A DNA stretch of 64,000 nucleotides from Paraburkholderia silvatlantica (GCF_003096715.1 NZ_QEOL01000031.1:1-64000); one strand, 5' to 3'; numbered from the stretch's first letter, positions 55,041-63,669 are shown. Numbers and translations: made by a program. Notes: generated by a model from the sequence alone, not told the origin.

Positions 55041-56009
55041 TCACGCGACGCGAGCCTGGACGCCTTCACGCTTCTCGCGCAGAAAGTCGATGAACGCGCG
55101 CAGCTTGGGCGGCAACGGCGCGCGCCCGGCCGTATACAAATAGAACCCTGGAAACGACGCGCCCCACGGCTCGAGCACCGGCACGAGCCGGCCTTCCTCC
55201 AGCTGTGTACGCACGTAATCCTCGATCACGTGCAGAAGACCCACGCCCTGCTCCGCGGCGCGCACCATCGTACGCAGATCGTTCGTCACGAAGCGGCCCT
55301 CGGTGATCACGTCGAATACGCGCCGAGGTTCGTCCGGCTGCGCGAACTCCCAGCGATAGACGCCGCCCGTCGCGAAGCGATAGTGCAGGCAGTCATGCGC
55401 GGCGAGGTCGTCGGGGGTGACGGGCCGCGCGTTGCGCTCGAAGTACGCCGGCGAACCCACCACGACGATACGAATCGGCCCGCCGATCGGCACCGCCACC
55501 ATGCCGGGCGCAACCGATTCGCCCAGGCGGATGCCCGCATCGAAACCGTCGCCGACCAGATCGGCGAAACCGTCGTCGAGCGCGAGCTCGAGCTTGATCT
55601 GCGGATAGCGCGTCATGAATTCCGCAAGGTGCGGCATGACGAGCAACTCGCTCGCCACGCGCGGCAGGTTGATGCGCAGCGTGCCGGCCGGTGCGTCGCG
55701 CGAGGCGTCGAGCGCATCGAACGCCGCCTCGATCTGCAAGAGCGCGGGCTGCACATGCGCGAGAAACTGCGCACCCGCCTCGGTCAGCGCAACCCGGCGC
55801 GTCGTGCGATTGAAGAGCCGCACGCCGAGTTGCGCTTCGAGTGCCCGCACGGTTTGCGAAAGCGCCGAAGTCGAGCAGCCCGCGGCAGACGCCGCACGCG
55901 TGAAGCTGCCATGGCGCGCGACAGCAGCCACCGCAAGCAGTGCGGGCAGGCGTCCCGCCAGCCCCGACGCGGCGGCCGACGCGAACGCCTGATTGGAAAC
56001 CGTGCCCAT
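55041..56009 (-). CDS. LysR-family transcriptional regulator
   Basis: The 322-residue protein has an N-terminal HTH (about 20-80, FTRAASAAGCSTSALSQTVRALEAQLGVRLF) and a LysR substrate-binding domain with TLRINLPRVASE and FDAGIRLGESV. It resembles the many LysR regulators next to oxidoreductases. It is divergent to the aldo/keto reductase gene, so it probably controls it from the 117-nt shared promoter region. Inducer unknown. Confidence 0.9.
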   Translation of the reverse strand: MGTVSNQAFASAAASGLAGRLPALLAVAAVARHGSFTRAASAAGCSTSALSQTVRALEAQLGVRLFNRTTRRVALTEAGAQFLAHVQPALLQIEAAFDALDASRDAPAGTLRINLPRVASELLVMPHLAEFMTRYPQIKLELALDDGFADLVGDGFDAGIRLGESVAPGMVAVPIGGPIRIVVVGSPAYFERNARPVTPDDLAAHDCLHYRFATGGVYRWEFAQPDEPRRVFDVITEGRFVTNDLRTMVRAAEQGVGLLHVIEDYVRTQLEEGRLVPVLEPWGASFPGFYLYTAGRAPLPPKLRAFIDFLREKREGVQARVA

Positions 56010-56126
56010 GTTGTCCTCATTGTGAAGCCTGACTTCACAGTGCTTTCAGGTGAACCCGATTTTTCCACAAAAAGGAAAGGCGCAAGATGAGCTTGCGTTC
56101 ACCACTCACTCTTTGAGGAAATCGCC

Positions 56127-57245
56127 ATGAAGCTCGATAGCTACACCCTGCTCGGCCGCTCAGGCCTGCGCGTCAGCCCCATCGCCCTAGGCACAATGAC
56201 GTTCGGCACCGAATGGGGCTGGGGCGCCGACGAAGCCACCGCACAGCGACTCTTCGACCTCTATGTCGACGCAGGCGGCAATTTCATCGACACCGCCGAC
56301 CTCTATACAGAAGGTACGAGCGAAACCTGGGTGGGGCGCTTCGCGGCAGCGCGCGGTCTGCGCGAGCGGCTCGTCATCGCCACCAAGTATTCCTACAACG
56401 CACAAGCGGGCAATCCGAACGCCGGCGGCAACCATCGCAAGAACCTGCTGCGTGCGCTCGACGGCTCGCTCAAGCGCCTCGGCACCGATTACATCGATCT
56501 CTATTACCTGCACACGTGGGACCGCATGACGCCCGTCGACGAGGTGATGCGCGCCATGGACGACGCCGTGCGCGCGGGCAAGATCCGCTACGTGGGTCTC
56601 TCCGACGTGCCCGCGTGGTACGCGGGCCGCGCGCAGACGCTGGCCGACTGGCGCGGCTTCGAGCCGGTAGCGGCCATGCAGCTCGAATACTCTCTGATCG
56701 AGCGCAACGCGGAACACGAATTCGCCGATCTCGCGACGCAACTCGGCATGGGGCTCGTGCCGTGGAGTCCACTCGGCATGGGCGTGCTGTCGGGAAAATA
56801 TCGGCCGTCGCAGGCAGGCGAAGGCGTGAGCGGTGCGGGCCGCTTGCAGACGGTGGGCGCAAAGCCGCCGCCCGGTTTCGACAAGCTCTCGGCGCGTAAC
56901 TTCGCGATCGTCGCCGAGCTCGAGCGGGTCGCGCACGAGGCCAATCGGCCCATGGCCCAGGTTGCGTTGAACTGGCTGTATCAGAAGCGCGGCGTGGCGA
57001 GCATCATCGTGGGCGCAACCAGGGCCGCGCAACTCGAAGAGTCGCTGGGCGCGCTCGACTTCATGCTCGCCCCTGAACTGATCGCGCGTCTGGACGCGGC
57101 CTCCGAGCCCGCCCACCCGTTTCCGTACTACATGTTCGCGGACGGCCACCAGTCACGCATACACGGTCAGGTGGAAGTGCGCGCGACGCCCGCGAACCAT
57201 GCTCACGTCCAGCGCGTGCCGGCGCCACCGGAGGCACAAACGTAA
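56127..57245 (+). CDS. Aldo/keto reductase
   Basis: A 372-residue NADPH-type (beta/alpha)8 reductase with the N-terminal FGTEWGWG, active-site segment NFIDTADLYTEGTSE (Asp and Tyr), LKRLGTDYIDLYYLHTWD, and the C-terminal cofactor region SIIVGATRAAQLEESL. The substrate is probably an aldehyde or ketone. Divergent from the LysR gene, its likely regulator. The C-terminus carries about 45 extra residues after the usual domain end. Confidence 0.9.
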   Translation: MKLDSYTLLGRSGLRVSPIALGTMTFGTEWGWGADEATAQRLFDLYVDAGGNFIDTADLYTEGTSETWVGRFAAARGLRERLVIATKYSYNAQAGNPNAGGNHRKNLLRALDGSLKRLGTDYIDLYYLHTWDRMTPVDEVMRAMDDAVRAGKIRYVGLSDVPAWYAGRAQTLADWRGFEPVAAMQLEYSLIERNAEHEFADLATQLGMGLVPWSPLGMGVLSGKYRPSQAGEGVSGAGRLQTVGAKPPPGFDKLSARNFAIVAELERVAHEANRPMAQVALNWLYQKRGVASIIVGATRAAQLEESLGALDFMLAPELIARLDAASEPAHPFPYYMFADGHQSRIHGQVEVRATPANHAHVQRVPAPPEAQT

Positions 57246-57801
57246 CGAATTATCGGAGCGCATCCATACGCCGCGCCCGAATGCGCGGCTATTTACGTAC
57301 GTTCGGTCATTAAATCGCGGCCAAATGCCGGGCAACAAAGTATTAATCCCCCAATCGGATAGAAACGGACGCTTACATAGTTTTAATTCTTATTAACGTT
57401 TCGACGTCAACGGCTAAGCATAATCGACCGTTGTAGACGAACGGCGGGTGCACGCTGAAGCTGAAGCCGCAGGTACCGGCCGAGCTTGCGTGTCGCGCAA
57501 CACGGACGCGCCAAGACTGGGCGAACGCGCTTCCCAGAGCCCAGGGGGAACAGCGATTGAGGCGTTGTACGACTGCAGCATGCGCTGCGCGGGAAATCCG
57601 GGACAAAGGTCGAACGTGCGCGATTCACGCAGCATGCAACAGTGCGAAGAACATTCCAACAATTATATTCCTGCGCCGTTAATCCCTTGTATCGCTGTGC
57701 GAAGAAAGCAACACGCGTGCGAGAAAAGCACTGTTACGGTAAGCGGGACTAGCGCAGTAGAAGTGACGAGCCGGATAATCGGCTTACATAGGAGAAAGAT
57801 C
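57246..57801. other. Intergenic region without convincing gene
   Basis: This 556-nt region is AT-richer than average between 57290 and 57430. A long plus-strand reading frame running into the next small gene lacks coding character. Just before the small gene, AGCCGGATAATCGGCT (57769-57784 approximately) forms a short stem with an AT loop; it may affect the ribosome site. Confidence 0.4.
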
Positions 57802-57951
57802 ATGGATGCCAAACCGCCAAGGATTCCGACCCCGGACAAAGTCTTCAGCCCGGATCCGGAACCGGTGGCCGTCGAGTTTCTCGGCGACGAATTGCCCGCT
57901 CACGTGCGGGCATTTCTCGACGAGCAACGCAAGGCACACGAACAGAAGTGA
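57802..57951 (+). CDS. Small hypothetical protein (49 aa)
   Basis: A 49-residue polypeptide (MDAKPPRIPTPDKVFSPDPE...). It is Pro/Asp/Glu-rich at the start, then a helical second half (LPAHVRAFLDEQRKAHEQK). No signal peptide or membrane segment. AGGAGAAAGATC precedes the ATG with good spacing, the best support that it is real. Function unknown. Confidence 0.65.
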   Translation: MDAKPPRIPTPDKVFSPDPEPVAVEFLGDELPAHVRAFLDEQRKAHEQK

Positions 57952-58201
57952 CGGGGAAGTGCACACCTACGCGCTCGCGGGTTCACACGCTGCAGGTGTT
58001 CGTGTGCATATCGACACGCGTAGCCGAGGAACGCGCGTGGCATGCTGCGTGCGCAATGTTGCGTCGTAGCGGCTAGTACCCGGTGCGCTCGATCGCGGGC
58101 GCGCCTCGCTTCGACCATCTCGATTCGACCTCAGCGCCGTTAAACGCAAGGGCACCATAACCGGCTATGCTTCGGTTTTTATTGCCGGCTTCTTCCACTC
58201 G

Positions 58202-58792
58202 ATGACATTGCTGACCCGCGCGAGCGCGCGTTGCGCTGCTGCGCTGCTCTTCGCGCTGCCGATCGCATCCGTCCATGCCGATGGTGACGACACCGCCCTG
58301 ACCAACCTCGTCGCGCTCGTTTCGCAGCGGCTGGCGCTCGCCGAGCCGGTCGCGCGCTGGAAATGGCAGCATCACAAGCCCATCACCGATACGCCCCGCG
58401 AAGACGCCCTGCTCGCCGACGTGCAGAAGCGCGCCACGGCAACCGGCGTCGATCCCGCGTTTGCGCGCGCGTTCTTCCGCGACCAGATCGACGCCAGCAC
58501 GCAGGTGCAGAAGTCGCTGTTCGACACGTGGCGTGCCTCCCAGGCACCCAGCGACCCCGCGCCGGATCTCGCCACGGCGACGCGGCCGCAACTCGACAGA
58601 CTCACCGGAGAACTGATCGGCGCGCTCGCGCGCGTGCAACCGCTGCGCGGCGCGCCGGATTGCCCGGCGCGCGTCGCAAGAACGGTGGCGAACTGGAAGG
58701 AGCTCACGCGTTACGACTCCGCCCGCGCGAATGCGATGAATCAGGCGCTCGAACACGTCTGCGAATCGGGCGGCGTGGGCGGGGTCGCCTAA
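58202..58792 (+). CDS. Secreted chorismate mutase (AroQ gamma class)
   Basis: The 196-residue protein has a Sec signal peptide (about 1-26, ending VHA). A helical AroQ domain of the gamma (periplasmic) subclass follows: LVALVSQRLALAEPVARWKW, then VDPAFARAFFRDQIDASTQVQKSLFDTWR. Two Cys near the C-terminus (PDCPARV, EHVCESG) could make a disulfide, as in secreted members. It converts chorismate to prephenate outside the cytoplasm; its role there is not settled in the family. It is the second chorismate mutase of the window besides the PheA domain. Confidence 0.88.
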   Translation: MTLLTRASARCAAALLFALPIASVHADGDDTALTNLVALVSQRLALAEPVARWKWQHHKPITDTPREDALLADVQKRATATGVDPAFARAFFRDQIDASTQVQKSLFDTWRASQAPSDPAPDLATATRPQLDRLTGELIGALARVQPLRGAPDCPARVARTVANWKELTRYDSARANAMNQALEHVCESGGVGGVA

Positions 58793-58801
58793 GCGCGGCT
58801 G

Positions 58802-59968
58802 TTATGCCGCGCTCGTGAGGCCGTCGGCCTCGGAAGGCTGCAGCACCTGCACGCGCAGGCCGCGCTCGAAGTGTGTTTGCAGAATGCGCCAGGTCGAAAG
58901 CTCGAACACGCGCTCGGCGCTGCTGTCCACCAGCGCCTCCGCCTCGGCCGTACTCGGAAAGGCGCCCATATAGCACCAGCGATCGATCAGGTGATAAACG
59001 TCGGCGTCATTCGTCGAGTCCTGTTCGAGCACGACCACTGCGCCGGCGAATGGCCAAGGCGCGGCTCCAAGGTCGGCTGGGTCGCGCTTCGATACCCGCG
59101 GGACGCGGTTGAACGAGGGCTTGAGCCTTGCGATCCACTGCGCCTCGACAAGAAGCGCACCAAGCTCCCCGCCTGTTGCACGCCACTCCACGCGGCGGAC
59201 CTGCTGCGCCATCCGTTGTTCGCGCGACGAGCGCCGCTCACCCGAAAGATGTGCGCGCACACGCTGGCGCACCCGCACGCTGCGCCCCACATAGAGCGGA
59301 ACATCGTTCTCGCCGTAAAACGCATAAACGCCGTGGCCTGCCGGCGCCGTCTCGATCAGTTCGTCGGTGATGTCGCCAGCCAATACGTGGCGACGCGTCG
59401 TGCGCTCGATCTGCGATGCCAGCGCGTCCCCTGGCACCAGTGCGGGCAGGCGTTGCCAGAACTGCCAGAGCAGATCGGCATCGGCGAGCGCGCGATGGCG
59501 ATCCGACGGCACGAGCGCGTGGCGCTCGACCAGCGCGTCGAGCCCGTGGCGCTTCTCACCCGGAAAAAGCGCCCGCGAAAGGCGCACGGTGCAAAGCACA
59601 TCGGGGTTGAACGAATAACCGGCACGCTCGAACTCCGCGCGCAGAAAGCCGCGGTCGAAGGCCGCGTTGTGCGCGATGAAGAGCTTGCCGGCGAGTCGCC
59701 CGTGGAGTTCCGCGGCGATCTCGGCGAAGCGCGGCGCGCCGCGTACCATCTGGTCCGTAATACCGGTGAGCTGCTGGATAAAGGGCGGGATAGGCTGACC
59801 GGGATCGACGAGGGTGCTCCATCGTGTCACCCGTCCTTGCGCCACCTCCACAACGCCAACTTCGGTAATGCGGTGCTCGCCTACCGAACCGCCGGTCGTC
59901 TCGAGGTCCACGAAGACGATGGGAAGGTCGCCGGCCAGCTGTGCGGCGCTCAAGGAGGAATCAAACAT
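58802..59968 (-). CDS. DnaQ-type 3'-5' exonuclease fused to a GIY-YIG nuclease domain
   Basis: The 388-residue protein has a DEDDh exonuclease domain (about 1-185) with Exo I DLETTGG, Exo II FIAHNAAFDRGFL and Exo III HRALADADLLW. An UvrC/Cho-like GIY-YIG domain follows (about 210-300), GVYAFYGENDVPLYVGRS...RVRAHLSGERR. A C-terminal region completes it. Both catalytic motif sets look intact. This architecture is known in bacteria as an exonuclease/Cho fusion and is probably a DNA repair nuclease. Start MFDSSLSA, from the reading frame; the position of the Met is uncertain by one base in my hand count. Confidence 0.85.
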   Translation of the reverse strand: MFDSSLSAAQLAGDLPIVFVDLETTGGSVGEHRITEVGVVEVAQGRVTRWSTLVDPGQPIPPFIQQLTGITDQMVRGAPRFAEIAAELHGRLAGKLFIAHNAAFDRGFLRAEFERAGYSFNPDVLCTVRLSRALFPGEKRHGLDALVERHALVPSDRHRALADADLLWQFWQRLPALVPGDALASQIERTTRRHVLAGDITDELIETAPAGHGVYAFYGENDVPLYVGRSVRVRQRVRAHLSGERRSSREQRMAQQVRRVEWRATGGELGALLVEAQWIARLKPSFNRVPRVSKRDPADLGAAPWPFAGAVVVLEQDSTNDADVYHLIDRWCYMGAFPSTAEAEALVDSSAERVFELSTWRILQTHFERGLRVQVLQPSEADGLTSAA

Positions 59969-60174
59969 GCGAAAACGACAGAGGAAATGGAAAACGGCCC
60001 AAGTATGCACCGTTTGGACGGCACCCGCCGACGGTGCCGGCAGTGTACATGTGACCTTTGGCTTTTAGTGAAAACCCGAATCAGAAAATCGCAGATTCCC
60101 AGGGTTTTCCCGATTAATTCCGGGCAAAAAAACTCGACCGGCAAACTCGGCCAAATATCAATATGTCAAAAATA

Positions 60175-60202
60175 AAAAAGCCCCGGGGTTAGACCGGGGC
60201 TT
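60175..60202 (-). terminator. Terminator of the cold shock gene
   Basis: AAGCCCCGG / CCGGGGCTT (about 60179-60202) is followed on minus by a T-rich run. It lies 41 nt after the cspA stop. Confidence 0.9.
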
Positions 60203-60242
60203 AGTGTCGCATGCGCGTTCGCGCAGCGATCGCTCGCTGTAC

Positions 60243-60446
60243 TTACAGCGGCTGGATGTTCGCTGCCTGCTTGCCCTTCGGACCGACCTTGACGTCGAAC
60301 GACACACGCTGGTTCTCCTTCAACGACTTGAAGCCGTCGGCGCGGATTTCCGAGAAGTGCGCGAACAGATCGTCGCCGCCGGCGTCAGACGTGATGAAGC
60401 CAAAGCCCTTCGCATCATTGAACCATTTGACGATACCGGTTTCCAT
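60243..60446 (-). CDS. cspA: Cold shock domain protein
   Basis: A 67-residue OB-fold RNA chaperone with RNP1 KGFGFIT and RNP2 DLFAHFS. It melts mRNA structure at low temperature. AGGGAA lies about 9 nt before the start. The upstream 400 nt are AT-rich and should hold the promoter and a long leader. A strong terminator follows. Confidence 0.95.
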   Translation of the reverse strand: METGIVKWFNDAKGFGFITSDAGGDDLFAHFSEIRADGFKSLKENQRVSFDVKVGPKGKQAANIQPL

Positions 60447-60859
60447 GTTTCAGTTTCCCTCGAGATTTTAATGACGCGGGTCATAACCCTCACGCCGTAT
60501 CCAGCCAATTCCCGCTGTTCCACTTCAGCGAATTCCACGTCTTGAAATTGCAGCAGAACGAAAATCAGCCTTGCCGTTATACGGGGAACGCCAATCGCCA
60601 GTCAAGCGAATTTTTTATAACAGCAATCCCGATTCAACGATAAAAGCGGCGCACATCAAAAAGCGGCAAGAAAATCGTATGCGAACCGGATCGATATATC
60701 GCGCCGCGTCATTATTACTCGATTATCTCGCTTGCGTCATTTTTACCGGGAAGTTTTCCCGAAATGTAACAATCCGTGTCAAACGTAAGTGTTTCTCCCG
60801 GTTGTTCGAGTAATACATTCAATTCATGATTCATATTGTTAGCGGCATCGGAGGTCATC
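60447..60859. other. AT-rich leader/promoter region of cspA and of the next small gene
   Basis: This 413-nt region is markedly AT-richer than neighbours. ATGAC-GCGG-GTCAT (60471-60484) is a small hairpin about 25 nt upstream of the cspA start on the mRNA. A long structured leader is typical of csp genes. I see no gene. Confidence 0.5.
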
Positions 60860-61060
60860 ATGCTGACAACTCTGCGGCGATGGATTCACTGGCTCGTACA
60901 AACGGACGGGATTACGCCAACGGCGGAAGAAGCCGAAACCTATGGCACATGGCACGGGGACCACTGGCACAACCTGCTGTGTTCCCCTATGGACGCAAGA
61001 CACTACGTAATGGAAGACTGGAGCCTGCAGCCTGAGCCGCCGCAAGCCGGCACCCAGTAA
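60860..61060 (+). CDS. Small hypothetical protein (66 aa)
   Basis: A 66-residue product (MLTTLRRWIHWLVQTDG...). It has a short amphipathic/aromatic N-terminus, then an acidic middle with many His/Trp (TYGTWHGDHWHNLL) and a Pro/Gln tail. GGAGG sits 5 nt before the ATG. No recognised family. It is monocistronic, with no T-run terminator on plus downstream. Confidence 0.6.
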   Translation: MLTTLRRWIHWLVQTDGITPTAEEAETYGTWHGDHWHNLLCSPMDARHYVMEDWSLQPEPPQAGTQ

Positions 61061-61113
61061 GTGCTGCAGGTAGCGCTAGCGGTGCAGGTGGCGCGCCTGG
61101 CCTGAAGACGGGC

Positions 61114-61198
61114 AAAAAAAAGCGCGGCTGAAAAGGCCGCGCCGACAAAGGTTTGGAGATCTTTTTCGTCAACGAAAAAGTCTGCTTCGGAAAGCAGT
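61114..61198 (-). ncRNA. Candidate small RNA on the minus strand
   Basis: On minus, a -10-like TATACT (AGTATA at 61205-61210 on plus) is followed by hairpin CTGCTT-4-AAGCAG (61182-61197), hairpin CTTTTTC..GAAAAAG (61161-61180) and a terminator GCGCGGC-7-GCCGCGC (61122-61142) with eight T (61114-61121). No gene on minus explains this terminator: the next one upstream is greB, beyond the plus-strand porin. A transcript of about 85 nt is predicted. The -35 is poor. No Rfam family is recognised. Confidence 0.4.
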
Positions 61199-61428
61199 GA
61201 TTGAAGTATAGCCGGACCCACGTCTGACGATTAAGCATATGGCGCACAATCATCTGTTACGCGGGGCGCAATAATCAGTTGAGACCGTTTTAGGCCGTTT
61301 TTCGCAATCAATTGTTGTAGCGATTGCACAACGCTTGAGCGGTTGACAGTTCTACCTCCTTCCCCGGAAATCCGCTCAAAGCCTTTACCAGCAGGGCTTG
61401 AGGCGAGCGAGATAATCATTTCCGATAG

Positions 61429-61445
61429 CGCAATACTTTATTGCG
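61429..61445. promoter_or_regulatory. Perfect dyad upstream of porin
   Basis: CGCAATA-CTT-TATTGCG (61429-61445) is a 7-bp inverted repeat with a 3-nt centre, about 186 nt before the porin start. It could be an operator for the porin. Confidence 0.45.
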
Positions 61446-61630
61446 AAATTCGGAATCCCCCCTCTTCGAGCACCCTCTCTACACTCTGCCTGTCTGGAAA
61501 CCGACTCGGACGGATTGTCGCAGACGGATCAATTCGTACCACGCGAACTTTGCCTCTCGCTGCGCTTCGCATGGACGGTTTCCCAAACGGGGTTCAACGA
61601 AACCCACCTCTGTTCTCGGAGTTTACAAAG

Positions 61631-62797
61631 ATGAAAAAGACTCTCATGGTCGCCGCCCTGACGGGCGTTTTTGCAACGGCTGCACACGCGCAAAGCAGCG
61701 TTACGCTGTACGGCCTGATCGACGCAGGCATCACCTACTCGAACAATCAGCGCGTGAACGCTACGAGCGGTCACAGCGCCTGGCAAGCCACGAGCGGCAC
61801 GATCAACGGCAGCCGTTGGGGCCTGCGCGGTGCTGAAGACCTCGGTGGCGGTCTGAAGGCCATCTTCACGTTGGAAAACGGTTTCAACATCGACAACGGC
61901 AACCTCGGTCAAAAGGGCCGCATGTTCGGCCGTCAAGCGTTCGTGGGTCTGGCCAGCGACCAGTACGGCGCGGTCACCCTCGGTCGTCAGTACGACTCCG
62001 TCGTCGACTACCTCGCACCGCTGTCGAACACCGGCACGCAATACGGCGGCACGATCGCTGCTCACCCGTTCGACAACGACAACCTGAACAACTCGGTTCG
62101 TTTCAACAACACGGTCAAGTACTCGAGCGTCAACTACGCTGGCTTCAAGTTCGGCGGTACGTACTCGTTCTCGAACAGCACCCAATTCGCGAACAACCGT
62201 GCTTATAGCTTCGGCGCGACGTATAACTACGCCGGCCTGAACTTTGCAGCTGCTTACCTGCACGCGAACAACGACATCAACAACCAGCAGTTCAACGCGG
62301 CTACGTTCTCGGGCGCACAAGCAGGCGATTACACCTTCGGTGCAGCTCGCCAAAGCACGTTCGGCGGCGGCGTGAACTACACGTTCGGCCCGGCAACGGC
62401 AGGCTTCGTCTACACGCAGACGCAACTGGGCAACGCGATTGGCATCTCGCCCACGCAGTCGGGTACGGCCAACGGCATCAATCTTCACGGGAACAGCGTC
62501 CGTTTCCAGAACTTTGAAGGCAACATTCGTTACGCTCTGACCCCGGCACTGAGCCTGGCCGGCGCGTACACGTACACGCGCACGAACTTCGGCGGCGGCG
62601 TGAACCCGAACTACAACACGGTTTCCCTGCAGTCGGACTACGCTCTGTCGAAGCGCACCGATGTGTACCTCCAGGGCAACTGGCAGCACGTCTCGTCGAA
62701 CTCGGCGAACATCGGACCGTACCTCAACGGCCTGACGTCGGCTTCGGCTACGCAAGACCAGGTTGCTGTGACGGTTGGTATGCGTCACCGCTTCTAA
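61631..62797 (+). CDS. Burkholderia-type trimeric general porin
   Basis: The 388-residue outer-membrane porin has a signal peptide (about 1-20, AHA|Q). The mature start SSVTLYGLIDAGI is diagnostic for the Gram-negative porin family of beta-proteobacteria, with SRWGLRGAEDLGGGLKAIF and the C-terminal Phe (VGMRHRF) needed for assembly by BamA. It forms a 16-strand pore for small solutes. Codon use is biased toward CGT and CTG, suggesting high expression. A strong terminator follows. The start has GGAG about 11 nt upstream. Confidence 0.96.
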   Translation: MKKTLMVAALTGVFATAAHAQSSVTLYGLIDAGITYSNNQRVNATSGHSAWQATSGTINGSRWGLRGAEDLGGGLKAIFTLENGFNIDNGNLGQKGRMFGRQAFVGLASDQYGAVTLGRQYDSVVDYLAPLSNTGTQYGGTIAAHPFDNDNLNNSVRFNNTVKYSSVNYAGFKFGGTYSFSNSTQFANNRAYSFGATYNYAGLNFAAAYLHANNDINNQQFNAATFSGAQAGDYTFGAARQSTFGGGVNYTFGPATAGFVYTQTQLGNAIGISPTQSGTANGINLHGNSVRFQNFEGNIRYALTPALSLAGAYTYTRTNFGGGVNPNYNTVSLQSDYALSKRTDVYLQGNWQHVSSNSANIGPYLNGLTSASATQDQVAVTVGMRHRF

Positions 62798-62840
62798 GCC
62801 GTATGCTGCTGGCCGCCTCGGCCAGCACTGCAGCTAAAAA

Positions 62841-62862
62841 GGCACCCTCGGGTGCCTTTTTT
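62841..62862 (+). terminator. Terminator of the porin
   Basis: GGCACC-CTCG-GGTGCC stem (62841-62856) is followed by six T; the left flank is an A-run, so it may also serve greB on minus. Confidence 0.9.
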
Positions 62863-62878
62863 CATTTCTGCCCCTGGC

Positions 62879-63442
62879 TCAGGCGTGCCGCGGCGGATAG
62901 CTCACATCGAGCACATCGATGGGCTGCGGACCCGTAGGCGTATAGAGCGTCACCTGGTCGCCGATTTTCGCCTTCAGCAGTGCGCGCGCAACCGGCGAAA
63001 CCCAGCTCACGTGACCGAGGTCGAGATCGACCTCGTCGATGCCGACGATCGTGATCGTATGCGATTCGCCATCTTCGGTGCCGTACTCCACGGTCGCCCC
63101 GAAGAACACCTGGTCGACACTCTCCTGCCGGCTGCTGTCCACGACTTCCGCCAGATCCAGCCGCTTCGTGAGAAAGCGGATGCGGCGGTCGATTTCGCGC
63201 AGGCGCCGTTTGCCGTAAATGTAATCGCCGTTCTCGGAGCGGTCGCCGTTCGAGGCGGCCCACGAAACGAGCTTGACTACCTCCGGCCGCTCCTCGTCGA
63301 TCAGATGCAGCAACTCGCTGCGCATGCGTTCGTAGCCGGCAGGCGTAATGTAGTTCTTCGTGCCAGCGGGAATCTCCGGGTAACCGGCTTCGAGATCGTC
63401 GTCGTCGTTGTCGGTCGATTCTTTGACAAAGGCCTTGTTCAT
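62879..63442 (-). CDS. greB: Transcription elongation factor GreB
   Basis: A 187-residue factor. It has an N-terminal coiled-coil with the catalytic acidic tip NGDRSENGDYIYGKRRLREID and a C-terminal FKBP-like GreA/GreB domain (HVSWVSPVARALLKAK). It rescues backtracked RNA polymerase by stimulating transcript cleavage. It is about 29 residues longer than E. coli GreB, with an acidic N-terminal extension (DNDDDDLEAG). Divergent from tRNA-Arg. Confidence 0.95.
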   Translation of the reverse strand: MNKAFVKESTDNDDDDLEAGYPEIPAGTKNYITPAGYERMRSELLHLIDEERPEVVKLVSWAASNGDRSENGDYIYGKRRLREIDRRIRFLTKRLDLAEVVDSSRQESVDQVFFGATVEYGTEDGESHTITIVGIDEVDLDLGHVSWVSPVARALLKAKIGDQVTLYTPTGPQPIDVLDVSYPPRHA

Positions 63443-63573
63443 GATGGTTTGCTGCGGTGGTGGTGCCTGACTTGACTGGCGCGCTGCATCCCAGCGCGTA
63501 CTACAGTCAGGTTACACGAAGCGCGTCTCAAGACAAATCGCGATAATGGTCTTCCCTTTTTCCGAAGCTCTGC

Positions 63574-63579
63574 TATAAT
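63574..63579 (+). promoter_or_regulatory. -10 element of the tRNA-Arg promoter
   Basis: A consensus TATAAT lies 13 nt before the first tRNA-Arg; the -35 region is weak. Confidence 0.6.
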
Positions 63580-63592
63580 CTTTTTTCTGCGT

Positions 63593-63669
63593 GCGGCTGT
63601 AGCTCAGTTGGATAGAGTACTTGGCTACGAACCAAGGGGTCGTGGGTTCGAATCCTGCCAGCCGCGCCA
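63593..63669 (+). tRNA. tRNA-Arg (anticodon ACG), copy 1
   Basis: Acceptor GCGGCTG / CAGCCGC, the D arm, anticodon loop CTACGAA (anticodon ACG), T arm GTGGGTTCGAATCCTGC, and encoded CCA. ACG is normally edited to ICG to read CGU/CGC/CGA. Confidence 0.96.

Noticed and set aside
57448..57801. Long plus-strand extension of the 49-residue protein
   Set aside because: Sequence has no coding character, while the internal ATG has a strong ribosome site.
60987..61253. Minus-strand frame of 88 codons across the sRNA candidate
   Set aside because: The terminator lies inside the frame, so it could not be transcribed as a whole; no ribosome site.
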